Source: Clostridium acidisoli DSM 12555 (GTDB lineage: Bacteria > Bacillota > Clostridia > Clostridiales > Clostridiaceae). Taken from it: DNA of 64,000 nucleotides. The notes beneath the pieces are model-generated. The model was not told the DNA's origin and did no database searches. It worked only from the letters and a program-made list of their open reading frames with translations. Numbering within the stretch: position 1 is the first letter of the stretch; each line of letters starts with the position of its first letter. Shown here one piece after another: positions 44,436-53,542 of the stretch. Both the position numbers and the translations under genes were made by a program. Location: assembly GCF_900176305.1 (NCBI RefSeq), contig NZ_FWXH01000009.1, positions 46,045 through 110,044 of the forward strand. The letters are read 5' to 3'.

Positions 44436-47400
44436 TTATTCTGCATTTTTAAGTGATTCTATCATTTCTATTTTATCAAACCTTCTATACATTGCCAAGT
44501 TTACACATATAGAAAAAGTAATTGTAAGTAAAACTGAATAAACAAAATATATTGGATTTATGGTTCTTAGAAACATCATTACATCCGTCTCTGCAGTGCT
44601 AATAACGAAATTATCTATAAGTATTCCCAGAATGATTCCAGTAAGAGCTCCTACAACTGTAAGTATTATATTTTCCCTATATATATACAATGCAAGCTCA
44701 TTATTGTAGAATCCTAAAAGTTTTATCGTAGCAAGTTCTCTTTTTCGTTCATTGATATTAATATTTGTAAGATTGTATATTACTACAAAAGCAAGAACTC
44801 CTGCAGCTGCTATTAATATTAATACTACTGAATTTATGCTATTCATACTCTTATTATAATCCATACGTATATTGTTCTTAAAACTTACAGAACCTATTCC
44901 ACTGATTTTCATAAGCGTTTTTGACGTATTATTTTCAGCATTAGTTGAAACATTTTTTAGCACTCCATAAAGCCCATTATATTCAACTTTTTTACCTGTT
45001 ATTTTTTCATAATACTTAGGACTCATATATATATAATGTTCTATATAATGTTCTGTAATTGCAGTTATTTTAACTGTTAATATCTTGTCATCTATAGTAA
45101 TTTTAATACTATCTCCAACTTTTTTGTTTATAAGTTTAGACAGTTTTTCCGTTATAATTACGCCATCGTCATTAAGTTTCAAATCTTTATTATTCATAGT
45201 AAGGTTTATATATTTATTAACTTCATTTTTGTTTTCTGGAATGACTAAGTAAACATCCTCGCTGCTTGAATCTTCCTTCTTAATTGATCCATTTTTTGAA
45301 TATGAAAACAGTACAGATTTTATATTTGAATCTTTCATAACTTCATTTTTTATACTGTTTTTACTATCATCATCTATATTTTTAGTAAGTGTTGCGTTCA
45401 TGTTATATTTATAAATTTTATTAAATTGATTTTCTGTAGCTCCTACTATTCCTCCCTTTAATCCAAAACCCGTTATCATTAGTCCAGTACAAGCTGCAAT
45501 TCCTATTACTGTCATAAAAAATCTCTGCTTGTATCTAAATATATTTCTAGCTGTAACTTTTTGAGTAAAGCTAAGTTTTCTCCAAACAAAAGTTATTCTC
45601 TCAAGTAGTATAACCTTGCCTGACTTTGGTGGTTTGGGCCTCATTAATGAAGCCGGTACTTCCCTAAGCTCTCCTAAACTTGCACCAACTGCAGCTAGGG
45701 TTGTAAATAACATAGCTATTATTGATGATTCTAATGCAAGGGTTCCATTAAACGGCGTTATAGAGTCAGGTATTGCGTAGAGTGAGCTATATGCATTCAT
45801 TATAAGTGGCGGAAAAAGTTTAAATCCAAATGAAATACCAATTATACTGCCAATTAAGCTGGCTGCTAAAGAATATATTAGATAATGTGCTACTATGGCC
45901 AATCTTGAATATCCAAGTGCCTTAAATGTTCCTATCTCTATTCTGTTTTCTTGAACCATTCTTGTCATTGTAGTTAAGCTAACTAATGCAGCTACTAAAA
46001 AGAAAATAAGTGGGAATGCCTTGCCAATGTTATCAATTCTATCACTGTCTTGTCTGTAACTTTCATATCCTACATTAGTTGATCTACCTAAAACATAAAA
46101 TTCAGGTTTCTTAAGATCATTAATTTTATCCTTATTTTTCTGTATTTCTTTTTCTCCATCACTAAATTGTTTATTTGCCTTTGTCTCTTCATCTTTTAAC
46201 TTTTGTGTATTTTCATCTATGATGTTTTGTGAGGCTTGAAGCTGTTTTTGTGCCTCATCTAATTTAAGTTGCCCATCCCTTTTTCCAGCATCAAGCTGAG
46301 CCTGCGAGTCTTGAATTTTTTTCTTATTTAGTTCAATTTCTTCTCTAGCTGCTTGAAGTTGTGCACTTCCATCTTGAAGTTCTTTTTCTTTTTCAGATAT
46401 CTCTTGCCTTCCTAAATTTATACTTTGTGATGCCGCATCAAAATTACTTTTTATACTATCGACACCAAATTGTCCGGACAGATTATCTTGCTTTAAAGCA
46501 TTATACATACTATCGAAGTCTTTCCCATTTATATCTTTTTCATAAACGTTGTTTAATTGATTGTATTGTGCTAAATATACTGGATTATTTGGATCAGCCT
46601 CAAGTTGATTTTTTGCTGCTTGAATTTTTTCATTCATAGATGCTACTATACCTAATGCTGCTGATGCTTTTCCTGAATTTAGTTGATTTTGGCTAGCATC
46701 AAGCTGTTTTTCTCCATCTGAAATTTGTTTGCTACCATTTTGTATTTCAACTGCTTTAGCATCTATCTCATTTTCTCCAGCCTGTAGTTTATTCTTTCCA
46801 TCAGCTATTTGTTTTTCTCCGTCAGAAATTTTGTCATTTAAAAGTTTTTGATTCTTTTCAATTTCCAATTTACCAGATGAGATTTTATTTCTTCCATCAT
46901 CTAACTGTTTGTATCCATCTTGAAATTTATCTGCTGCTTGTTTTTTAGCTTCATTTAATTTGTTCTCAGCATCCGTAATTTTGTCACTTCCGGTTTTTAG
47001 CAAATCTTCGTATCTTATTTGACCTCTCTTTGCTCCCAAATCCTTTAATTGTTTTTCTATAGTAGTGGTTTCATTTCTGTAAGCATCATTATTTAAAAGA
47101 CTATCATCCGTATTTTTATTATTTGTTTTTACGTATACTTCCGTATATACATCACTCTTAAAAACTTCTGGAAGTATATATACAAAACCTCTTACAGAAC
47201 CGTTGCCTACAGAACTTAATTGTCTTTGCGCCGACACATAAATTGGTGACTTTGCAGTTCCAACAATTTTAAACTCATTAATTTTCAAATTATCTTTTAT
47301 ATCACTTTCGTTTCCAGATTGAAGCATTATAGTGTCACCCATTTTTAATTTATTCTCCTTTAAAAATTTATCCTCCACTACTGCTTCATTATCGCTATGT

Positions 47401-47777
47401 GCTGTTCTTCCATTAACAATTTTTATTTTGTTTATACCATTTTCACTTGGAAGTGAATTTATATTTAAAACTAACGCATCTTTATCTTTTTCCATCACTG
47501 CATCTACTGAATATGAACCTTCTACATCTTTTACCCCTTTTATTTTCTTTGCCTCATTTACATCGTCTTTTGTTAATCCAAGAGTTGACACGAGTTTAAA
47601 ATCCATTAGATTGTTTTTCGAAAAATAATAATCTCCTGACCTTTTCATATCAGGGCTTGTAGCTCTTACACCTGCATAAAACGATACTCCAACTGCTATA
47701 ATTATAACTATAGATAAAAATCTTGAAAGTGTCTTTTTTATATCTCTAAACAAATTTTTGAAAAACGTTTTTCTCAT
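44436..47777 (-). CDS. Large ABC permease with extracytoplasmic coiled coil (FtsX family)
   Basis: A 1113-residue permease. N-terminal helix (14-35), MacB-like external region to about 250, then a long repeated coiled-coil (about 260-560) made of recurring DGxxQI/LxxGxxxI units such as KISDGEKQIADGKNKLQAGE. Two FtsX domains follow (MVQENRIEIGTFKALGYSR near 600-625 and NININERKRELATIKLLGFY near 1025), with about eight helices. Such permeases span the wall and pair with one ATPase, encoded just upstream. Start at 47777 near the ATPase stop. Substrate unknown. Confidence 0.9.
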   Translation of the reverse strand: MRKTFFKNLFRDIKKTLSRFLSIVIIIAVGVSFYAGVRATSPDMKRSGDYYFSKNNLMDFKLVSTLGLTKDDVNEAKKIKGVKDVEGSYSVDAVMEKDKDALVLNINSLPSENGINKIKIVNGRTAHSDNEAVVEDKFLKENKLKMGDTIMLQSGNESDIKDNLKINEFKIVGTAKSPIYVSAQRQLSSVGNGSVRGFVYILPEVFKSDVYTEVYVKTNNKNTDDSLLNNDAYRNETTTIEKQLKDLGAKRGQIRYEDLLKTGSDKITDAENKLNEAKKQAADKFQDGYKQLDDGRNKISSGKLEIEKNQKLLNDKISDGEKQIADGKNKLQAGENEIDAKAVEIQNGSKQISDGEKQLDASQNQLNSGKASAALGIVASMNEKIQAAKNQLEADPNNPVYLAQYNQLNNVYEKDINGKDFDSMYNALKQDNLSGQFGVDSIKSNFDAASQSINLGRQEISEKEKELQDGSAQLQAAREEIELNKKKIQDSQAQLDAGKRDGQLKLDEAQKQLQASQNIIDENTQKLKDEETKANKQFSDGEKEIQKNKDKINDLKKPEFYVLGRSTNVGYESYRQDSDRIDNIGKAFPLIFFLVAALVSLTTMTRMVQENRIEIGTFKALGYSRLAIVAHYLIYSLAASLIGSIIGISFGFKLFPPLIMNAYSSLYAIPDSITPFNGTLALESSIIAMLFTTLAAVGASLGELREVPASLMRPKPPKSGKVILLERITFVWRKLSFTQKVTARNIFRYKQRFFMTVIGIAACTGLMITGFGLKGGIVGATENQFNKIYKYNMNATLTKNIDDDSKNSIKNEVMKDSNIKSVLFSYSKNGSIKKEDSSSEDVYLVIPENKNEVNKYINLTMNNKDLKLNDDGVIITEKLSKLINKKVGDSIKITIDDKILTVKITAITEHYIEHYIYMSPKYYEKITGKKVEYNGLYGVLKNVSTNAENNTSKTLMKISGIGSVSFKNNIRMDYNKSMNSINSVVLILIAAAGVLAFVVIYNLTNININERKRELATIKLLGFYNNELALYIYRENIILTVVGALTGIILGILIDNFVISTAETDVMMFLRTINPIYFVYSVLLTITFSICVNLAMYRRFDKIEMIESLKNAE

Positions 47778-47779
47778 AT

Positions 47780-48484
47780 TTACCACTCTATACTTTCTAT
47801 TGATATTGGATTTTCATTTTTTTTAATGCTTTCAACTTTGCCACTTTTTACCGTTATAATTTTATCAGCAATAGGAGCTATAGCTGAATTATGGGTTATT
47901 ACAATAACTGTCATATTATATTGTTTTGATGTGTCTGATAAGAGCTTTAATATAGATTTACCTGTATTATAATCTAGTGCTCCTGTCGGCTCATCACAAA
48001 GAAGTAATTTAGGATTTTTGGCAAGTGCCCTTGCTATTGAAACTCTTTGCTGTTCTCCCCCTGAAAGTTGTGATGGAAAATTTCTTATTCTTTCTTCAAG
48101 TCCAACATCTTTTAAAACTTCCACTGGATTCATGGGATTTTTACATATTTCAACTGCAAGTTCAACATTTTCTAACGCATTTAAGTTTTGTACTAGGTTG
48201 TAAAATTGAAATACAAATCCGATTTCTTCTCTTCTATATTTTGTCAGCATTTTTTTGTTATATTTACTTATCTCATTTCCATCTACATAGATGTTACCAT
48301 CTGTTATTTGATCCATACCACCTAAAAGATTTAGTATTGTTGATTTTCCTGCTCCACTAGCACCTAATACAATTACAAATTCACCTTTTTCTATGGAAAA
48401 AGATACATTATCTACTGCTTTAATAACTACTTCACCCATGTTATAACTTTTTTTAACATTTTTAAGTTCTATGAAACTTTCCAT
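47780..48484 (-). CDS. ABC transporter ATP-binding protein (MacB/LolD type)
   Basis: A 234-residue ATPase with Walker [12 protein letters not shown], signature [15 protein letters not shown] and Walker [14 protein letters not shown]. It partners the large coiled-coil permease encoded 2 bases downstream and follows a TetR gene by 27 bases, a layout typical of inducible efflux or envelope-stress systems. Confidence 0.93.
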   Translation of the reverse strand: MESFIELKNVKKSYNMGEVVIKAVDNVSFSIEKGEFVIVLGASGAGKSTILNLLGGMDQITDGNIYVDGNEISKYNKKMLTKYRREEIGFVFQFYNLVQNLNALENVELAVEICKNPMNPVEVLKDVGLEERIRNFPSQLSGGEQQRVSIARALAKNPKLLLCDEPTGALDYNTGKSILKLLSDTSKQYNMTVIVITHNSAIAPIADKIITVKSGKVESIKKNENPISIESIEW

Positions 48485-48511
48485 AAATATAGCTCTCCTT
48501 TATTTTTTCTT

Positions 48512-49108
48512 TTATACTGCACTAACTCTATTTAAAATATCCTTATAAAAAATATCAATCAACTCCTGAGTAAGTTTTCTAACTTCTTCCCCATCTTGTT
48601 TTTTTTCAAGTATAATTCCAATACTCTCCACAAGACTATATGATAGAAGATATATAAGGAAATTATCCTTAAGCTTTTTGCCTTTTAAACTAAGTTCATA
48701 CTTTGTGTTTTCAGTTACTATTCTTGTTATAAAATCTATAAACACTTTTTTGCAGTCTTCATACCTAGAGCCTTGACTTTTATTAAAAAGCACTGAAAGC
48801 TCAATGCTATTTTCCTCAAAAATCTCTATAATTTTATCCATAAGTTCATAAAATATCATTTGTGTTTTATTGTTAAACTCAACATTTTTAAACTGAACAA
48901 TATAATTCATTAGCTTACTATACACTGAACCAATTACATTCTCATACAAATCATCTTTATTTTTAAAATACTTATACAAATTTCCCACAGATGTACAAGA
49001 ATTTGCGGCTATATTCCTCACAGAAGAGCCCTTATATCCCATTAGGTTAAATTCTTTTAAAGTTTCTTCAATTATTCTATTTTTAACTTCATCCTTTAAA
49101 TATTGCAT
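48512..49108 (-). CDS. TetR-family regulator
   Basis: A 198-residue TetR protein: helix-turn-helix GYKGSSVRNIAANSCTSVGN followed by LYKYFKNKDDLYENVI. The C-terminal ligand domain is unassigned. It probably controls the ABC genes that follow. GGAGG lies 8 bases before the ATG. Confidence 0.9.
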   Translation of the reverse strand: MQYLKDEVKNRIIEETLKEFNLMGYKGSSVRNIAANSCTSVGNLYKYFKNKDDLYENVIGSVYSKLMNYIVQFKNVEFNNKTQMIFYELMDKIIEIFEENSIELSVLFNKSQGSRYEDCKKVFIDFITRIVTENTKYELSLKGKKLKDNFLIYLLSYSLVESIGIILEKKQDGEEVRKLTQELIDIFYKDILNRVSAV

Positions 49109-49198
49109 TAGAAAACCTCCGTTCTCTTTTAAAGCTTATTATACTTTAGCCTTATTGTCAACAGCACTTTTTATAATTACGAAAGGTAGTGAATGGAT

Positions 49199-49240
49199 AA
49201 AAAAAGTCCATATAAGACAATTAATCATCTTATACGAACT
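49199..49240 (-). terminator. Terminator after the monooxygenase-like gene
   Basis: On the minus strand AGTTCGTATAAGA pairs with TCTTATATGGACT (two G-U pairs) and is followed by T7. Confidence 0.85.
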
Positions 49241-49258
49241 CTTCTTATTTAAAACTTA

Positions 49259-49546
49259 TTATATTACTTTTTTGTATATATCCATTTCTGCTTTTTTATC
49301 CATAAACTCATTCATTAACGGAACAATCCTTTTAAAATGTTCTGAAGCCATGTGTGCTTTTAAAACATCTTTATTTTCCCATTGTTCAATCATAGTAAGT
49401 ACATTTTCATCACTTTCAGATTGATACATTCCATAGCTTATACATCCATTTTCTTTTAATGTTTCTTGAACTAATTCTTTTGCAAGTACTAATACTTGTT
49501 CAACTTTTCCTTGTTTAACAAAGTTTTTTGCTATAATTTTTATCAT
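49259..49546 (-). CDS. Antibiotic biosynthesis monooxygenase (ABM)-domain protein
   Basis: A 95-residue single-domain ABM protein, as in YgiN-type quinol monooxygenases: IAKNFVKQGKVEQVLVLAKE, ENGCISYGMYQSE, MIEQWENKDVLKAHMASEHF. Active as a dimer without a bound cofactor in known members. It follows the nitroreductase gene by 27 bases, so a joint role in quinone or electrophile stress is plausible. Confidence 0.85.
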   Translation of the reverse strand: MIKIIAKNFVKQGKVEQVLVLAKELVQETLKENGCISYGMYQSESDENVLTMIEQWENKDVLKAHMASEHFKRIVPLMNEFMDKKAEMDIYKKVI

Positions 49547-49573
49547 AATGTAACCTCTTTCATTTTAATTATA

Positions 49574-50077
49574 TTATTTCCAATTTTCATAATGAACTTT
49601 CTTTTCATCAAATCTATCAATAAATGTGTTCTTTTGATCTGGGTATCCAACTGCTATTACTGCAAAAGGCAGTATATTGTCAGGTAATTTAAAAAGATTT
49701 GTTACAAATTTCATGTTTTCTTCAGATACAGCTGTTCCAAGCCAAACTGCTCCAAGTCCTAAATATGAAGCCTCTAGAAGTAAATTTTCTGTAGCCGCAC
49801 CTAAATCCTGCTGCCATGCTGTAGCTACTTTAAAGTTATCCTTATTAGCTGCTACTACGAATGTAACTGCAGAATTTGAAACCATTTTTGAATATGGACT
49901 CATCTCAGATAATTTATTAAGTGTATCTTTATTCTCAACAACTATAAACTCCCAAGCTTGCTGATTTGCTGCTGATGGTGCTTGCATTGCTGCTCTTAAT
50001 AACTTTTCTATCTTCTCTTTTTCTACAGGTTTGTCTTGATATTTCCTTATACTTCTCCTGTTAAAAATTGTTTCCAT
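49574..50077 (-). CDS. Nitroreductase-family flavoprotein
   Basis: A 167-residue FMN-dependent oxidoreductase: FNRRSIRKYQDKPVEKEKIE, AAMQAPSAANQQAWEFIVVE and LGLGAVWLG, standard for the family. It reduces nitro-aromatics, quinones or similar with NAD(P)H; the natural substrate is unknown. Start at 50077 with GGGAG and AGG upstream; the longer frame would overlap the MarR gene. Confidence 0.9.
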   Translation of the reverse strand: METIFNRRSIRKYQDKPVEKEKIEKLLRAAMQAPSAANQQAWEFIVVENKDTLNKLSEMSPYSKMVSNSAVTFVVAANKDNFKVATAWQQDLGAATENLLLEASYLGLGAVWLGTAVSEENMKFVTNLFKLPDNILPFAVIAVGYPDQKNTFIDRFDEKKVHYENWK

Positions 50078-50117
50078 CCTAATCACTCCCAAATAATTTT
50101 TTATACCATATATAATA

Positions 50118-50543
50118 TTATTCAAGTTTTGAACAAGTATTATTTATTAATTTCGTGAGTTTAATATAATCGTCTTTACCAATATGTTTTTCATATCTTT
50201 CATGAAGATTGTTCCAAGCTTTATTTATATCTTTTTGAAGTTCTCTACCCTTCTCTGTTGAATAGATATAAGAGTTTTTCCCTTGAATTTTTCTTTCTAA
50301 ATACAATCTACCTTCTAATTTATCTATGAATCTAGTAATTGTTGATGCAGTTATATGAAGAACTTCTCCAAGTTCCTTTTGACTAATCCCATTTTTCTCA
50401 TTAACAACACTTAATAAAAAAGCATAAGCTGGAGAAAGTCCTGTTATTCTAAATTCCTCATCCGCCATTTTTCCCATTATTCTAGATAATTTATTATTTG
50501 AAAAATACAAACAATCACATAAAATCTCATTTACATTTGACAT
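50118..50543 (-). CDS. MarR-family regulator
   Basis: A 141-residue MarR protein with recognition region LGEVLHITASTITRFIDKLEGR and a short wing KNSYIYSTEKGREL. It is the first gene of a unit with the nitroreductase and ABM genes and likely represses it. Start at 50543, with AGAGAGG 10 bases upstream. Two cysteines near the N-terminus (ILCDCLYF) could be redox-sensing, but this is unproven. Confidence 0.88.
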   Translation of the reverse strand: MSNVNEILCDCLYFSNNKLSRIMGKMADEEFRITGLSPAYAFLLSVVNEKNGISQKELGEVLHITASTITRFIDKLEGRLYLERKIQGKNSYIYSTEKGRELQKDINKAWNNLHERYEKHIGKDDYIKLTKLINNTCSKLE

Positions 50544-50565
50544 TATAAAATTCCTCTCTAAATAC

Positions 50566-50611
50566 AGTTGTTTGTACATACAACTATATATTATAAAATG
50601 TATACTGTCAA
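50566..50611 (-). promoter_or_regulatory. Promoter and MarR-type operator upstream of marR-nitroreductase
   Basis: On the minus strand TTGACA (50606-50611) and TATAGT (50583-50588) are 17 bases apart. A 20-base near-perfect palindrome, AGTTGTTTGTACATACAACT (50566-50585), overlaps the -10 end and start site, the ideal place for repression by the first gene product. Confidence 0.7.
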
Positions 50612-50635
50612 TAGTGTATTATATACATTTTAACT

Positions 50636-50649
50636 CTGGTTTAAACCAG
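50636..50649. terminator. Short palindrome after the sortase gene
   Basis: CTGGTTTAAACCAG is a perfect palindrome 5 bases after the sortase stop. The stem is short and has no long T tract, so terminator function is uncertain. Confidence 0.4.
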
Positions 50650-50653
50650 CACT

Positions 50654-51241
50654 TTATTCCATTTTAGCTTTAATTATAAGCCTATGAGTAGCAACTCTAA
50701 TAGGTGTGCAAGTTACAAGTGTCATAGTTGCATCTTCAGTGGAATTTAACACATCTGTTTCTTCTGGAAGAACCACTTTTGTATCATATACCTTGTATTT
50801 AAAATCTCCATTTATTGTTTTTACAGTTATTTCGTCTCCAATTTTTATTTCGCCTAGTCTATTAAAATACTCTCCAAAAGTATAACTTCTATGTCCTGCT
50901 AAACAAAAATTCCCTTTTTGTCCAGGCATAGCTGTATTTTTAAAATGTCCTACTGCGTATTTTAAAGTTTTAAGGTCCGTTCCTTCTCCTATTGCAACTT
51001 TTAAATCTATTTTAGGAATAACAAGAATCCCAACAGTTCCATCGGCTATTGTTTCCTTTTGTGCTGCTTGCTTAGCAATTTGCTTTTTATGCTTTACATC
51101 TTCTATTTTTTTTTCATAGTTTTTTACCATATTGTTTTGTTTATATTCAGTCCAATATTTTGCTCCAAAAGCGTATGCAATTACTATGATACCTATTAAT
51201 ACAAATACACCACCTAATATTTTTAGCTTACTCAATAACAC
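50654..51241 (-). CDS. Class D sortase
   Basis: A 195-residue sortase with an N-terminal membrane anchor (residues 8-28) and the catalytic triad His in LAGHRS, Cys in TLVTCTP and Arg in the following IRVATHR. Spacing and the TLVTCTP form fit class D. It joins LPXTG proteins to the cell wall; the gene directly upstream encodes such a protein (LPKTGE), so that is its likely dedicated substrate. Confidence 0.9.
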   Translation of the reverse strand: MLLSKLKILGGVFVLIGIIVIAYAFGAKYWTEYKQNNMVKNYEKKIEDVKHKKQIAKQAAQKETIADGTVGILVIPKIDLKVAIGEGTDLKTLKYAVGHFKNTAMPGQKGNFCLAGHRSYTFGEYFNRLGEIKIGDEITVKTINGDFKYKVYDTKVVLPEETDVLNSTEDATMTLVTCTPIRVATHRLIIKAKME

Positions 51242-51264
51242 TCACCCCTACATTAATAATATTA

Positions 51265-51297
51265 CTACTAAGAATAGAATAAATCTATTCTTAGTAG
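51265..51297. promoter_or_regulatory. Perfect 14-bp hairpin between phosphatase and sortase genes
   Basis: CTACTAAGAATAGA and TCTATTCTTAGTAG are exact complements around a 5-base loop. No T run follows on the minus strand, so it may stabilise or process the mRNA, or limit read-through into the sortase gene. Confidence 0.6.
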
Positions 51298-51330
51298 CAA
51301 TAATTTCCTTAGTCTTTATGAATTAAAACA

Positions 51331-53331
51331 TTATTTATTTAATAACCTAAACTTTTTTGAAACATCATAAATAGATTTTAAGCTTATTCCCTTTTTCTTA
51401 ATTAATATTATTGATGATCCCCCAGCAATTGAAAGCATTCCTAGGGCTATTAACATATTAAAGTCGAAAAATTCACCAGTTTTAGGAAGAGTGCCTGATG
51501 CTGTGCTTACATTAGTTGTATTTTGTGGTGCCTTTTGTGAAGTGCTTGTTGCTTGTGATGATGCATTAGCTGCTTGCGCTTTAAGGCTCGCTATAGTATT
51601 TTCAGCATTAGTTAATTTATTATAATTATTAACTAATGCTTTTTGAGAATCCGATAGTGAATTATAAGCCGTTCTTGCATTAACCACAGTTGCTTCATCA
51701 GTTAAAGAAACATTTTGAGGAATAGTATTTATTTGCCCAATCACATCACTAGCTGCTTTTTCATCTGTAGCTTGTTTAGTTTGATTATTAATATCATTAA
51801 TTTTATTTTCATCTTGTATTAATTTATCAATATTCGTAACCAACTTTTGTTGATCGCTGCTTAATGCATTATAAGCAATTCTAGCATTTTTTATATTATC
51901 AGCGTCATTTGTAGTAACTGCATCTACGTTAGGTAATTTATTAATTTGATCTATAACATCTGCAGTAGCCTGCTGAGGTGCTGTGGATTTAACTAACGTG
52001 TAACTGTCAGTTTCTGTCATTGTATCTGTTCTATAAGTATTAATTTGGAAACTGTTACTTGTTACATTTACACGTGAAAATGTAGGAACATGAATTTGTT
52101 CTTTTTTTGCTTCATAATTATTGTTTTCACCAGGATATCTAATTTCATAATATTTACTTCCACTAGCCGAGTTAGCTGTTATATAGACTGTTCCTTTAGG
52201 ATCAATCACTCTTCCTTCAGTATCAACATTTTGATCCTTAATTGCTTGTCCGCCTTTCATCTGATATGACCTTGTATAGCAGTGGTCATGACCATCTAAT
52301 ACTACATCTATTCCTAATGAATCAAAAATTGGAGGCAAATCATTTCTTCTCTGAATAATATCTGAATCAGTTTCATGATTTGCAGAGCTATAAACTGAAT
52401 GGTGTAATACTGCTATTTTCCATGTTGCATTTGGATTTTTAGCAATGGCATCTTGCATAAATTGTTTATGCTCTTCTTCATTCATATCGTTACTGTTTAA
52501 CATTAAATATAATGTATTTCCATATGTGAAATAATAATCTGTTCCTGTTGTAGGTTCAGCGCTAAAAGCTCCATATTTATCAGATAAGTTTGGAGCGTTA
52601 AAATGAGTATTATGTCCAGGGCCATAAGTTTCATGATTTCCAGCAATAGCTGCAATTGGTAGTGTTTTTAACTGTTCTGGTGCAAAATATCCACTGTATT
52701 CTAACTCATTACTTGCACCATTAAGTTCACTGCCATTGTTTACTTGATCTCCAACAGAAATCATAAAGCTACTGTCTGAAAACTGCTTTGTGGCCTTATT
52801 CAATGTATCTGCCCATCCAGCAGAATCTTTACTTATGTCTCCGCCTGCACCAATTTGCGGGTCACCTGCAAACAAAAAGCTATATTGACTTGTCTTATAA
52901 GTATTATAGTTATATGTTTGACTCCAGTTAGTTCCATCGCCTAGACGATAAACATATTGCGTTGACTCATTTAAGCCATTTACTGATACTTTGTTTGATG
53001 TAAAGCCATTATTTCCAACTGAAGTTGTTCCTTTGAAGCTGCTTGCTTTACTTACTGGAAAATCATTACCGTTTGCATCAGACTTTAATGCAATTTGTAC
53101 CATAGGTGTTACTTTACTATTGCTTGAATACCATGTAAAATTCAATTCACTAGGATTTCCACCAGGTGACAGTGCTATATCATCAAAATTAACATCTTTA
53201 GCAGAACTTGTTGATGATACACCTACATTATTTTGAGAGTTAGTTGCAGCTGTGATATTTGTAAATGTTATTCCTGATACAATAACAGATAACCCTACAG
53301 CTATAGCAATTAGTTTTTTACGGTTTTTCAC
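51331..53331 (-). CDS. Cell-wall-anchored metallophosphoesterase (purple acid phosphatase-like) with LPXTG
   Basis: A 666-residue surface protein. Signal peptide (1-30); a purple acid phosphatase N-terminal domain (about 45-150); a calcineurin-like phosphoesterase (about 155-420) with AGDPQIG, SVGDQVNNGSE, GNHETYG, LHHSVYS and GHDHCYTRS metal motifs; two ~70-residue helical repeats (about 455-595, with ARIAYNALSSDQQKLV and ARTAYNSLSDSQKALV); a Thr/Ser/Gln linker; and LPKTGE, helix and positive tail. It probably releases phosphate from phosphoesters at the surface. GTG start, weak AAGGAAG upstream. Sortase gene follows. Confidence 0.9.
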   Translation of the reverse strand: MKNRKKLIAIAVGLSVIVSGITFTNITAATNSQNNVGVSSTSSAKDVNFDDIALSPGGNPSELNFTWYSSNSKVTPMVQIALKSDANGNDFPVSKASSFKGTTSVGNNGFTSNKVSVNGLNESTQYVYRLGDGTNWSQTYNYNTYKTSQYSFLFAGDPQIGAGGDISKDSAGWADTLNKATKQFSDSSFMISVGDQVNNGSELNGASNELEYSGYFAPEQLKTLPIAAIAGNHETYGPGHNTHFNAPNLSDKYGAFSAEPTTGTDYYFTYGNTLYLMLNSNDMNEEEHKQFMQDAIAKNPNATWKIAVLHHSVYSSANHETDSDIIQRRNDLPPIFDSLGIDVVLDGHDHCYTRSYQMKGGQAIKDQNVDTEGRVIDPKGTVYITANSASGSKYYEIRYPGENNNYEAKKEQIHVPTFSRVNVTSNSFQINTYRTDTMTETDSYTLVKSTAPQQATADVIDQINKLPNVDAVTTNDADNIKNARIAYNALSSDQQKLVTNIDKLIQDENKINDINNQTKQATDEKAASDVIGQINTIPQNVSLTDEATVVNARTAYNSLSDSQKALVNNYNKLTNAENTIASLKAQAANASSQATSTSQKAPQNTTNVSTASGTLPKTGEFFDFNMLIALGMLSIAGGSSIILIKKKGISLKSIYDVSKKFRLLNK

Positions 53332-53423
53332 TGATTACCACACTTCCTTTTCAAAAATATATGAATAATTTTCATTACCTTCATAATATTAGCAGTGAAA
53401 TTTAATTTTCGCCTGCTTTTTTA

Positions 53424-53439
53424 TGTAAATTTATGTAAA
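53424..53439 (-). promoter_or_regulatory. Candidate PhoP-type direct repeat upstream of the phosphatase gene
   Basis: On the minus strand TTTACA occurs twice with a 10-base period (53424-53429 and 53434-53439), 93 bases before the start. This resembles PhoP boxes of Firmicutes and fits a phosphatase, but the sequence is AT-rich and the match could be chance. Confidence 0.35.
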
Positions 53440-53542
53440 TTTAAAATAATATTACTTTAACTTGAATTTTACATATATTTAACCATTTATATACATCAAC
53501 ATTATATAATTTTATAAGATTGTATAATATGGGAGGAAAAAC

